44,686 nt of DNA from Clostridiales bacterium (GTDB lineage: Bacteria > Bacillota > Clostridia > Oscillospirales > Acutalibacteraceae): positions 1 to 44,686 of the forward strand of contig JAILFM010000136.1 of assembly GCA_024697575.1 (NCBI GenBank), in the 5' to 3' direction. Below, in pieces: positions 11,001-18,887 of the stretch. Position numbers and translations under genes: made by a program. Within the stretch, counting starts at the first letter, position 1, and every line of letters starts with the position of its first letter. Below the pieces are notes generated by a model, which had not been told where the DNA came from, searched no databases, and saw only the letters and a program-made list of their open reading frames with translations.

Positions 11001-11329
11001 GCGCGCCCGAAAGCGGTGAAATGAAGCTTGATTACGGCAAAACAGCTGTCTTCACCTGCAAAGCGGACGGTATGCAAAAGAATGAAAAAATCGTCTGGGA
11101 TGTTCAGGGAAAAGTCGAATCCTTCTCCGTTTCACCCGACGGCATGACCTGCACGGTTCAGAAGGGCACCGGCGATTATACCGTGACGTGTTCTCTTCTT
11201 GACGAATATGACGCTGTGATAAGCCGGACAAGTGAAAAAATCACCGTCAACCGCGGGTTCTTCATCATTCTCAAGTGGTTCTTTATTCATCTGTTCAAAC
11301 CCGATGCTCTTATTTGGGAGCAGAAATAA
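8054..11329 (+). CDS. Secreted VWA-domain surface protein with CxxC motifs and C-terminal Ig-like domain/aromatic tail
   Basis: Signal peptide MKRTKSAVSILLAFLMLLSCAGTVMPAFA; MIDAS DTSRS in VDIVLLIDTSRSMI, later VVVFLTDGVPT; CAGCGK/CTKCGK; C-term NRGFFIILKWFFIHLFKPD; RBS gggagg. Confidence 0.9.
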   Translation: MKRTKSAVSILLAFLMLLSCAGTVMPAFALGEDDKLTSVDAAVETLRGGKCPPKQMYSSEGDQNTYTAEAICWYDTEGNELSDDFVFTLDNDYCLLYSATATGYHYFDINDLPESYVNGIRAVPLGDKDAGLPAWLNTEGYEGNDRTQYYLVTLTAFDDGVIDMFKVTIDAREGYTGMDYDKLITLSGAPTQLSDKMQLNGVIIKNLSNPDDTSGVMKVGDTYSIEFDVEASEGYRFSPYGTVVTEGCIYISAQWSLNTEDPENVYVYIACEAWSEVNDSEEGEADLITGKTVDFADGTAAVTLSAFCEKMNARVKYSSEPVDIVLLIDTSRSMILYNMANNKTRLQVLKDTATGFIDNVSERAGTSGANHRMAIVTFSSSAKRMTGSSNSTAFVDARSESSSLKSIINNLRGDGGTRADYGFDTVQSILAANNDGRKKVVVFLTDGVPTTSSEFNESVANSAIAIANNLKNTYLADIYAVGISVDANPRAQIVENPRAEEDKMNMFMHFVSSNYPQATQMRSGGEQKSDGYFITTEDEERLSEIFSGIISEQLSGVIRFEDLTFCDKISKYFTLTAEQEAALRGDLVERYGLTNDDIIITRNSDGTTDIEIHHLSPKRVYENGMHTGYEIKVNFNVTGNENMMNPGSYPVTVAPEGKVKTSDGQTAAYFETPDAVTVSGSRAIVKYIIGETVYKIKDTAIGEAVTAPDTETILWDIEENQTVTSAVTTVTGHFTGDTHTVTLHIGDDTDISEYYEGQIIVVPEVGEIEGYLFAGWDILIPAVMGKEDVEATAALIPHTHSFEVTSITGDCESGMTTVETCAGCGKTKTSFTEPSTHQYTAHITSDSGEHSKASIVCTKCGKVYQEETTINYKAASSIFTGVSRMIDITMTEDDVSIQPDGTITVKVALDPSLANKLFIYVYRINEDGSKTRVDCEKKDGMLYLYLDHFSLYLLCDEESTDNLPGYEEVAQAVSNYREVIINGAPESGEMKLDYGKTAVFTCKADGMQKNEKIVWDVQGKVESFSVSPDGMTCTVQKGTGDYTVTCSLLDEYDAVISRTSEKITVNRGFFIILKWFFIHLFKPDALIWEQK

Positions 11330-11390
11330 ACGTAAGGTTAAAAAAGACAACTTTTAATAAATAATTATAATTGAAAGGAAACTGCTTTTT

Positions 11391-13178
11391 ATGAAACGTT
11401 TATCCGGCAGAATCCTGAGTGTGATTCTTGCGTTAACGCTGTTGCTTGGCTCTTTTGCAACATTTGCGGCGGCAGAGCAAAAAGATACCGGAGCTGCTTG
11501 CGGCGGCGATTGCGGATACTGCCCGGTTATCCTTATCCCCGGCAACTTCCAGTCGCCGGTCTATCTGTATGACGATGACGGCAACAAAGTTGAATCCATG
11601 GCGCTCGCAACGGGACTGTACGCGGATTTTACCGCGAAGGATCTGATGCGCTATGCCGTTAAGCTTTTGACTCCTTTTTTGGCTACCGTTGCTTTGCAGA
11701 GAGACGCCGGGCTGTCAAAAGCTGTCGGAAATGTCGTGACTCAGGCGTTTCAAAAAGACTTCAAGGATAACGAGGGTAATCACCTTTATAACATAAGACC
11801 CACCGTATATAAACAAAGCATGGCAAGCTATTCTGCCGAGGAGAAGCAGTTTATTTATAACCAGTTCCCGCTTAAAGGTTATTCCGAAATAGCCGGTGAG
11901 GATCATTTGTTCTTCTTTTCATATGATTCCCTGGGCTCGATTTCTGCGTTGGCGGATGACCTGTATAACTATATTCAGACTGTTAAGGAAGAGACCGGGC
12001 ATGACAAGGTTAATCTTGTTCCCGTCAGCCAGGGCGCAACCATTGCCGGCGCAATGATTGAAAGGTACCGCGACGAAGTTGCCGGAGACCTTCACCGCAT
12101 AGTGCTTGCCGTTCCGGCGCTTGACGGCTCATATCTTCTGGGCAAGATTTTCAGCAGCGGTTTTAACAAAAGCGACGAGTTCATATATCACGATCTTTTC
12201 CCCTTCCTGCTCGGTGACAGCGCGGCGGCATACGCTTTGAACCTTGCTATCCGCCTGTTGCCCAGAAGCGCTGTGAATAATATCTTTGACAGCGCGGTGA
12301 AGGCTATGGAGCCGGTTGTTGTCAATTCCTCTTGTATGTGGGCGCTGACACCCGCTTCCGAATATGAAACGCTTTATCAGCGGTATATGACAGACGGTAG
12401 CCGTGAGAAGGTGCGCCGGGAGGTTGAATTCCTGCATACCGCTCAGGCAAATATACGCGACAATCTGTTGTACCTAAAGAGCACCGGCATAGAAATATTT
12501 GACCTTGTCAATTATGACGGAAAGTTCTTTCCTCTCTTTGAAGGGTGGGAAAAATACAACGCCGACGGTATCATCCAGGTGGACTCCACCTCCGCCGGAG
12601 CGTACAGTGTACCCATAAACGAAACTTTGCCCGCTGATTACAGGCAGAAGAACACCTATTGCACCTGCGGCGGCAATCACATTTCTCCCTCACGCACTCT
12701 TGACGCTTCGACAGGCTATTTATGCGAAACAACCTTCTATTTTCAGTACGGCGAGCACATCGGCTCGGCGTTCAACGATGTTTTCATCCGCCTTGCGATC
12801 GCTTTGCTGACAGATGACACTCTCACCTCAGTCCATTCTTATCCCGACAGATTTCCGCAGTTTAACACGGTGCGCCAGGGCGGTTTTGCTATGAGAGACA
12901 CTGTCGCCAAGGTGCGTAAAGAAGTTGATTTTAAATCTTTAAACTCAAAAGACCGTGAAGAACTGACGGCTTTGCTGGATGAATGCGACGCAATGCTTGA
13001 CAGCACCGTTGTTGACCTTGACGCGTACAAAAGCGCCGGTCAAAGGCTTGACGACATTCTTGTTCGCATAGGCTATATGCCCGCGCCGGAGCAGCCGTCA
13101 CGCTCTCAGGTTCGCTTGACAAACTTCCTTCACAAATTGAGCGAGCGTATTTACTCTTTACGCGGCGCAAGAAAATAA
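11391..13178 (+). CDS. Secreted alpha/beta-hydrolase, LCAT/lipase-like
   Basis: Signal peptide MKRLSGRILSVILALTLLLGSFATFAAA; CPVILIPGN oxyanion-type loop; nucleophile-elbow-like VNLVPVSQGA; RBS gaaagga. Confidence 0.75.
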   Translation: MKRLSGRILSVILALTLLLGSFATFAAAEQKDTGAACGGDCGYCPVILIPGNFQSPVYLYDDDGNKVESMALATGLYADFTAKDLMRYAVKLLTPFLATVALQRDAGLSKAVGNVVTQAFQKDFKDNEGNHLYNIRPTVYKQSMASYSAEEKQFIYNQFPLKGYSEIAGEDHLFFFSYDSLGSISALADDLYNYIQTVKEETGHDKVNLVPVSQGATIAGAMIERYRDEVAGDLHRIVLAVPALDGSYLLGKIFSSGFNKSDEFIYHDLFPFLLGDSAAAYALNLAIRLLPRSAVNNIFDSAVKAMEPVVVNSSCMWALTPASEYETLYQRYMTDGSREKVRREVEFLHTAQANIRDNLLYLKSTGIEIFDLVNYDGKFFPLFEGWEKYNADGIIQVDSTSAGAYSVPINETLPADYRQKNTYCTCGGNHISPSRTLDASTGYLCETTFYFQYGEHIGSAFNDVFIRLAIALLTDDTLTSVHSYPDRFPQFNTVRQGGFAMRDTVAKVRKEVDFKSLNSKDREELTALLDECDAMLDSTVVDLDAYKSAGQRLDDILVRIGYMPAPEQPSRSQVRLTNFLHKLSERIYSLRGARK

Positions 13179-13203
13179 AAACAGCCCTTCCGGCTGTGAA
13201 AAA

Positions 13204-13275
13204 GAAGCTGTAAATAAACAGCTTCATTATAAAAAAATCCGGAGCCGACTTTTTTCAAGTCCTCCGGATTTTTTT
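13204..13275 (+). terminator. Two consecutive hairpins; second is tccggagccgacttttttcaagtcctccggatttttt (left copy of a duplicated terminator)
   Basis: gaagctgt/acagcttc hairpin, then atccggag...ctccggat stem followed by T7. Confidence 0.8.
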
Positions 13276-13290
13276 CAGGTCATTTATCTA

Positions 13291-13452
13291 AGGAAACGCT
13301 GATTAAATCGCCGCACTCATAACGGCGGCATATTTTCCGCCTGATTTTGTCTCAAATCTTGAAATAAACAAATTATTTCTGCAATTTTTCGACTTCATCA
13401 GTCGAAAAACCTGCTCGCCGTTCTAAACACCCCGATTTAATCAGCGTTTCCC
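13291..13452. mobile_element. MITE-like element copy 1 (~162 bp, 19-nt TIRs, TA target duplication)
   Basis: TIR ggaaacgctgattaaatcg (13292-13310) / cgatttaatcagcgtttcc (13433-13451), flanked by TA at 13289-13290 and 13453-13454; near-identical copy at 44431-44592. Confidence 0.9.
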
Positions 13453-13472
13453 TAAAGCCCTTTTTCATGCTT

Positions 13473-13817
13473 TCACACCGATCTTGAGTTAGCTGCTACG
13501 ATAGCATCATTCACATATTGGTTTAGACTGATCCCATTGCTTTTTGCGCGTTCTGCTGCGATCTGATGAGTGCTGCGGGCTGTGCGAACCGTAAATTTTC
13601 CGCTGTATTCCAGTACTTTTTGCGCATGAATTTCAGGAACCGGAATATCATATTTCTTAGCGGATTCAATCCATTCATTCTCATTAATTTCCAATTCGTG
13701 TATCGCTTCTTCAGCTGTTTCTCCCTGCCCCACACAACCTTCCAATGCAGAACTTGCCGCAACCCAGAATACATGATCTTCAACTTGCATGAGATTAACT
13801 GTGAATGCGTATTTCAT
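13473..13817 (-). CDS. hicB: HicB-family antitoxin
   Basis: HicB-like fold sequence (WVAASSALEGCVGQGETAEEAIHELE...) plus C-terminal RHH-like SLNQYVNDAI; 4-bp ATGA overlap with the upstream hicA-like ORF. Confidence 0.85.
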   Translation of the reverse strand: MKYAFTVNLMQVEDHVFWVAASSALEGCVGQGETAEEAIHELEINENEWIESAKKYDIPVPEIHAQKVLEYSGKFTVRTARSTHQIAAERAKSNGISLNQYVNDAIVAANSRSV

Positions 13818-14098
13818 TTTGATTGTTCCTCCCTGATCTTGTCAATCAAATCTTTTACCTGTTTAACATATGCTTCCTGAACGGTCTTTCCATGATGGGG
13901 AATCGGGATTACTCTTGCAAAGCTGCCTTTATACACAATCTTGGTATGATTGCCGCCTGAGTCAATGATACATCCGAAATGTTCCGCTATAGCGGTGATT
14001 TCATTGAACGTTATGTCATTCGGTAATGGCTTTCTATACAACTTTTCAAGTTTCTTATCCAAATTTCCACCCAAATCATTCACTCCCCTTTGCATCAT
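13814..14098 (-). CDS. hicA: HicA-family mRNA interferase toxin
   Basis: LPNDITFNEITAIAEHFGCIIDSGGNHTKIVYKG...IPIPHHGKTVQEAYVKQVKDLI; overlaps the hicB start. Confidence 0.82.
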   Translation of the reverse strand: MMQRGVNDLGGNLDKKLEKLYRKPLPNDITFNEITAIAEHFGCIIDSGGNHTKIVYKGSFARVIPIPHHGKTVQEAYVKQVKDLIDKIREEQSK

Positions 14099-14100
14099 CT

Positions 14101-14129
14101 ATGATACTATATACGATACCATTTGTCAA
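14101..14129 (-). promoter_or_regulatory. hicAB promoter with two GATAC direct repeats (candidate HicB operator)
   Basis: Minus strand TTGACA (rc 14124-14129), 17-nt spacer, TATCAT (rc 14101-14106); GATAC at 14103-14107 and 14115-14119. Confidence 0.55.
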
Positions 14130-14138
14130 AGAAAAATT

Positions 14139-14177
14139 ATCCGGAGCCGACTTTTTTCAAGTCTTCCGGATTTTTTC
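14139..14177. terminator. Right copy of the duplicated terminator atccggagccgacttttttcaagtcttccggatttttt
   Basis: Nearly identical to 13237-13275. Confidence 0.75.
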
Positions 14178-14201
14178 GGGTTATTTATTTAAAGCCCTTT
14201 T

Positions 14202-14897
14202 TCAGCTGAGCAGAACTTCTTTGTTTGTGCCGTAAAAAATATCGCTTTTTCCGCTTATCATTTTACAGAATTCTTCAAACTGCGCCCAGGTGTTGTGAAC
14301 GTCAAACTCATATGAGTGGCCCCATATATACAGGATTTTGGGAGTGTCCGTTTCAAGCTCAAGAAATCTTCTGCCAAGGTCGAACAATTTTTCAAAGTCC
14401 ATGTGATAGACAGAGGGCTTAAATTCATAAAGATTTTTTTGCGGTTCAAAAGAAGCGTTGCTTTCTATCGTCCGGCAGTATTTCGCTCCTGTATTGTTTC
14501 TGATGATTTCGGAAACTCTGCTGTCATAGTTTTTGCCGCCGCAGGGGTAGGCAAAGCCGACAACCTCATAACCTGCATATTCCGAAAGACGGAGCCTGTC
14601 CTGTTCAACCTGATTTATAATTTCCTCTTCGCTGAGCTTTGTCAGCAGGGGATGGGTCAGAGTGTGCCCGGCAATCTCATGGCCTGAGTATATGGTTTTT
14701 ATTTCCTCCGGCTTCGGCTTGCAGTGAGCGACGGTTACTCCGTCAATGAAAAGTGAGTTTGATGTGCCTAAATGAGCGGAATTGATGTTAAAGGTACATT
14801 TAAGAGAGTATTTGTTGAGAATTTCGATAAGCCTTTTGTCCTGCGTTACGCCGTCGTCATAGCTGAACGTGACGGCTTTCTTTTTGCCTGCAAACAT
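14202..14897 (-). CDS. Polysaccharide deacetylase (NodB/CE4 family), no signal peptide
   Basis: MFAGKKKAVTFSYDDGVTQDKRLIEILNKY...; HEIAGHTLTHP; start at 14897 with aggagg upstream (ORF track start 14966 is upstream read-through). Confidence 0.85.
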   Translation of the reverse strand: MFAGKKKAVTFSYDDGVTQDKRLIEILNKYSLKCTFNINSAHLGTSNSLFIDGVTVAHCKPKPEEIKTIYSGHEIAGHTLTHPLLTKLSEEEIINQVEQDRLRLSEYAGYEVVGFAYPCGGKNYDSRVSEIIRNNTGAKYCRTIESNASFEPQKNLYEFKPSVYHMDFEKLFDLGRRFLELETDTPKILYIWGHSYEFDVHNTWAQFEEFCKMISGKSDIFYGTNKEVLLS

Positions 14898-14915
14898 TTT
14901 TTGCCTCCTTTTTTT

Positions 14916-14947
14916 AGGGAAACGCTGATTAAACCGAAGCGTTTCCT
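14916..14947. mobile_element. Internally deleted MITE remnant (two TIR ends only)
   Basis: agggaaacgctgattaaaccgaagcgtttcct: left TIR joined to an inverted right-end sequence, same termini as the 13291 and 44431 copies. Confidence 0.7.
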
Positions 14948-16695
14948 CAGAACCACACGGTGACAAGACTTTTTCCGTCCTGACCTGCCGCTGCGTAATC
15001 GGTAAGGATGAGATTGCCTTTTTCAGTATTAACGCTTATGCGTATTTGTTCGCCCTCATGAGGGGAGAGAGCTTCATATGTAACAGCGCCGTTTTCATCT
15101 CGTGTAAACATTATCTTTTCACCCGGTTTATACGCCGGGGTTTTTGCCGTATCTGCGGCAAGAGCATATCCGCCGAAATTAAAGGTGCTCTTGCCGTTAA
15201 TCGTTTCCTCTTTAAACAGCGGTTCGGTGACAAATTCTATCGAATCTCCGTTGCCGATACTGTTGAAAATATAATAACCGCCTTCCCCGGCAATATCTTT
15301 TTCTTTTCCCGCTGTAATACGTGTGTAATTATCTCCCCCAGTCAGCTTAAGCGTAAAACGCAGGTCTTCGGGGGCGGTTATTTTGATTTTGCCCGGTGAA
15401 ACGGAAATGCGAACGGTATTGTCTCCGACAGATGTTTCATATTCGCCGCATTCAATATAATTGACGCTTATCGTGCCGCCTTTTTCCGTGACGCACATAA
15501 GCGGATAAAGAGCGAATCCCGCCGACGCGATGCATGCGCAGCAACCGAAATATGAACCGTTAGCAAATTGCTTGAAACCGCCGATTCCCCTTGCCCTTGA
15601 CCCGTCGCAGACAGGGGAGTAGCTGTCAAAAACCATTCCGGGAAGAAAAACTTTCTTTTCCATGCCGTACTGTTCATATCCGTTTATATTCAGCGCCCCG
15701 GACAGGGCGTTGAGCGCGCTTTTTCTGAAGGCATTTATATATTTTTTGCCGCCTGTTACATTGAAAAGACGGGTAAGAAGCCTCATAAGCGTTACGGTGA
15801 CGCAGGTTTCCTGCATTATTTTATCACTCGGCTCAGTCTGTTTGACGGTGGAATTGTCAAACAGCTCATGTGTGCAGCCGCATGAGCCGATTGCGGTATA
15901 ATCTGTCTTAAGAACGCTGTCTGTGAATTTTATGACACAGTCAAGGTATTCTTTTTTGCCGGTAACTTCATAATAAGCTAAAAGCCCTTCAAAAAAGCTC
16001 ATCGTTTCATAAGCCTTTGTTTCGGGGAATTCAAACGGCGCCTTACCCTCGTTGACGCAGTGAATCAGATTCCCCTGAGCGCATCCGCCGGATTTTATTA
16101 TATATTCGGCAAAATCAAGGTATCCGGTGTTTTTTGTGTCGGCATAAAGGCGTACAAAGGGTTCGAGGATGCTTGCGGAATTGACAGAGCCCCAGTAAAG
16201 GCCGGTGTCAAGAATGTTGATTTTTCCTTCGCCTATATGCTCTGTTATATAGTCAGCGTGGGCGACAAGCGCCTTCATTATCCTTTGTGAAAAAGCGGGG
16301 TCATCGCATATATCCAAATAATGCTGAAGACCGGTCATGACATATTTGCGCGCCCATATATCCCAGCCGAAAAACTCGTTTTCGACGCTGTACGAGCTGA
16401 TTCTGCCGCTTTTTTCCTGCTTTTCAAGAAGCCCTTTCACGGCTTGGGTGAGCGTGCCGTAAAGCTCGGGTGAGCGCGTAACGGAGTAAACAAGGCAGGC
16501 GCCCCTCATCATCTTACCCCAGTATTCGCCGCGCCAGCCGCGGTCGTTATCGTCAATACCGGACGAAAAGACATTGACGCACTTTTGCCAGAGCTCAGTG
16601 TCAAGAAGCTGTTTTTGCATGATTATACGAAGATAATCGTCAAAAAAGCCGTCGATTTTCAAAACACGGGAAAACATCATTTGTCTCACTTTCAT
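14947..16695 (-). CDS. GH127/DUF1680-like beta-L-arabinofuranosidase family protein
   Basis: GWRGEYWGKMMRGACLVYSVT..., YFGCCAC motif, six-hairpin-type sequence, no signal peptide. Confidence 0.7.
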   Translation of the reverse strand: MKVRQMMFSRVLKIDGFFDDYLRIIMQKQLLDTELWQKCVNVFSSGIDDNDRGWRGEYWGKMMRGACLVYSVTRSPELYGTLTQAVKGLLEKQEKSGRISSYSVENEFFGWDIWARKYVMTGLQHYLDICDDPAFSQRIMKALVAHADYITEHIGEGKINILDTGLYWGSVNSASILEPFVRLYADTKNTGYLDFAEYIIKSGGCAQGNLIHCVNEGKAPFEFPETKAYETMSFFEGLLAYYEVTGKKEYLDCVIKFTDSVLKTDYTAIGSCGCTHELFDNSTVKQTEPSDKIMQETCVTVTLMRLLTRLFNVTGGKKYINAFRKSALNALSGALNINGYEQYGMEKKVFLPGMVFDSYSPVCDGSRARGIGGFKQFANGSYFGCCACIASAGFALYPLMCVTEKGGTISVNYIECGEYETSVGDNTVRISVSPGKIKITAPEDLRFTLKLTGGDNYTRITAGKEKDIAGEGGYYIFNSIGNGDSIEFVTEPLFKEETINGKSTFNFGGYALAADTAKTPAYKPGEKIMFTRDENGAVTYEALSPHEGEQIRISVNTEKGNLILTDYAAAGQDGKSLVTVWF

Positions 16696-16811
16696 TCAGG
16701 AAATATCTTTTCTCAGCGGTCACATCTTAACAGAAACAGGGCGGGTATGTCAATGACGGGGGATTATTTGCATGAATAATACCAGTTTTTCAAAAAATAT
16801 CTATGAAACTA

Positions 16812-16853
16812 TTGACAAAAAGAAAATAACTGTATATAGTGTATATATACACT
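16812..16853 (+). promoter_or_regulatory. Promoter with perfect palindromic operator AGTGTATATATACACT overlapping the -10
   Basis: TTGACA 16812-16817, 17-nt spacer, TATAGT 16835-16840; palindrome 16838-16853. Confidence 0.7.
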
Positions 16854-16874
16854 GATGCGCACAGTGAGGTATAT

Positions 16875-17258
16875 ATGAATATTATTATCAGCAATTTGTC
16901 GGGGAAGCCCATTTATGAGCAGATTTATGACCAGATAAAAGCTCAGATTATGTCCGGCGTTTTATCCGACGGGGAGGCTCTGCCGTCAATGAGAGCGCTT
17001 GCCGCGGAGCTGAAAATCAGCATCATCACCACAAAAAGGGCTTACGAAGACCTTGAAAGGGACGGCTATTTAGTAAACGTTCAGGGCAAAGGATGTTTTG
17101 TGAAAGGTATGAATCCGGAGATGGTCAGGGAAAACCTGCTGTTTTCAATTCAGGAGCTGTTCGAAAAAGCGGTCGATATGGCATCTGTCGGCGGAATAAG
17201 CTTTGATGAAATGGAGCAGACTTTGAAATTAGTTTATATGGAGAAAAACGATGGCTGA
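16875..17258 (+). CDS. GntR-family (YtrA-like) transcriptional regulator
   Basis: GKPIYEQIYDQIKAQIMSGVLSDGEALPSMRALAAELKISIITTKRAYEDLERDGYLVNVQGKGCFV; ATG at 16875 with an upstream gtgagg. Confidence 0.9.
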   Translation: MNIIISNLSGKPIYEQIYDQIKAQIMSGVLSDGEALPSMRALAAELKISIITTKRAYEDLERDGYLVNVQGKGCFVKGMNPEMVRENLLFSIQELFEKAVDMASVGGISFDEMEQTLKLVYMEKNDG

Positions 17259-18126
17259 AAATGTGATTGAATTTAAAAATGTTGCGAAGGATTACGGTGA
17301 TTTTAAACTTGACGGCATATCTTTCGCCGTGACGCAGGGCAGTGTGTGCGGCTTCATAGGTCAGAACGGCGCGGGCAAGACAACCGCGATTTCCATTCTG
17401 CTTGATATTATCGGCAGGGATTCTGGTGAGGTTTATCTTTTCGGGCAACCGGTTGACGGCAAGCGCTGTCATTTGAGAGAAGATGTTGGCGTGGTGTTTG
17501 ATGAAATGGGCTTTCACGAATTTCTCACCGCAAAGCAGATAAACACAATTCTTAAAAACTCCTATAAAAACTGGAGTGAAGAAACCTTTTTTGACAATCT
17601 GAAAAAATTCTCTCTGCCGTCAAACAAAAAATGCGGCGCTTTTTCACGCGGGATGAGGATGAAGCTTCAGATTGCCGCCGCGCTCTCACATAACGCCAAG
17701 CTGCTTGTTATGGACGAGCCGACAAGCGGACTTGATCCGATAGTGCGAAATGAAATTATGCAGATTTTCAGAGAGTTTGAAATGTGTGAAGACCATACTA
17801 TTCTGCTTTCTTCACATATTACGGGGGACCTTGAAAGAATAGCCGATGAGGTTGTTTTCATAGACGGCGGAAAAATTGTTCTCGCGGGTAATAAAGATGA
17901 TATTCTTGAAAAGCACGCCATGCTCAAATGCTCAAACAAAGAGGCGGAGAAAATAAGCGAATCTTTTATTGTGTATAAAAATCAAAGCGCCTACGGCGCG
18001 GAAATTCTCGTCAATGACGCTAATTCGTGCAAAAAGCTTTATCCGGGAATAATTACGGAGAAAGCAACGCTCGAAGAAATAATGATAAACTATGTAAACC
18101 GAGTTAAAACCGGCGTTGCCGGATGA
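17251..18126 (+). CDS. ABC transporter ATP-binding protein
   Basis: Walker A GQNGAGKTT, signature SRGMRMKL, Walker B LLVMDEPTSGLDP. Confidence 0.95.
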   Translation: MAENVIEFKNVAKDYGDFKLDGISFAVTQGSVCGFIGQNGAGKTTAISILLDIIGRDSGEVYLFGQPVDGKRCHLREDVGVVFDEMGFHEFLTAKQINTILKNSYKNWSEETFFDNLKKFSLPSNKKCGAFSRGMRMKLQIAAALSHNAKLLVMDEPTSGLDPIVRNEIMQIFREFEMCEDHTILLSSHITGDLERIADEVVFIDGGKIVLAGNKDDILEKHAMLKCSNKEAEKISESFIVYKNQSAYGAEILVNDANSCKKLYPGIITEKATLEEIMINYVNRVKTGVAG

Positions 18127-18887
18127 GGCATAACAATATGAAAGGTCTTATAATCAAAGATTTATACTGCCTTAAAAAGCAGTTTCAAACATTCGCCTTC
18201 ATAATAACCGGAGTGATGGCAGTTGGCTTGATGTTTGTCCTGAGCGTTAATTACGGAAACCTCAGACCGGCTGTGTCCGGTATGGAGGAAGCGGGGTTTG
18301 ACATAACAATGTCGGTTAAAATCGCTGTTATGTTTTTTATGCTTTTGCCGCTTGTCTGTGCCGGAAACATTGCGGATTCGTTTGCCGACGACAAGACAGC
18401 TTCATTTTATAAAGTCGCCGCTTCTTTGCCGACAACTACAGGGAAAAGAGTAATGTCAAAATTTGTAACCGCCATGCTGTTTCTTGCGTCGGGTCTTATT
18501 ATTGATATTGCTGCGGCGGGAGTTATTTCGTGTGTTTCGGATATAATGGTGTTTTCAAAATGTATTTCGCTGCTTGTTTCAATTTCCGCCTGTGTAATGA
18601 TAGGTATGTCGTTAACGAATACGGTGATTTATGCCGGTGTGCCGCCGCTGTATTCGGTGTATATTCCGCCCCTTACGGCGGGGATCATATTCTTTGCGGT
18701 CAAAATTAAGAGTATTATTAACGCGCTGACAAGCGGTGATGTAAGCGGCATGGCAAGGTTTGTGAACGCTGTGATAAAAGCTTTTGAAGAACACCCTGCC
18801 GCTTTTGCGATTTCAGCTTTTGCGGTCGCCGCCGTATCATGGTTCGTTTCGACCCGGCTTGCCTTAAGAAAGAGAGGTGTGGCTTAA
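18123..18887 (+). CDS. ABC-2 type permease (alternative start 18138)
   Basis: Six hydrophobic segments; ATGA overlap with ATPase gene. Confidence 0.8.
   Translation: MRHNNMKGLIIKDLYCLKKQFQTFAFIITGVMAVGLMFVLSVNYGNLRPAVSGMEEAGFDITMSVKIAVMFFMLLPLVCAGNIADSFADDKTASFYKVAASLPTTTGKRVMSKFVTAMLFLASGLIIDIAAAGVISCVSDIMVFSKCISLLVSISACVMIGMSLTNTVIYAGVPPLYSVYIPPLTAGIIFFAVKIKSIINALTSGDVSGMARFVNAVIKAFEEHPAAFAISAFAVAAVSWFVSTRLALRKRGVA

Noticed and set aside
13291-13452. Structured 162-bp repeat considered as a conserved ncRNA gene
   Set aside because: Terminal inverted repeats, TA flanks, empty site and decayed copies fit a MITE better; transcription cannot be excluded.
13523-13880. Alternative-frame ORFs 13523..13783 - and 13566..13880 + over hicB
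   Set aside because: HicB frame has recognisable family features and is coupled to hicA; others are frame shadows.
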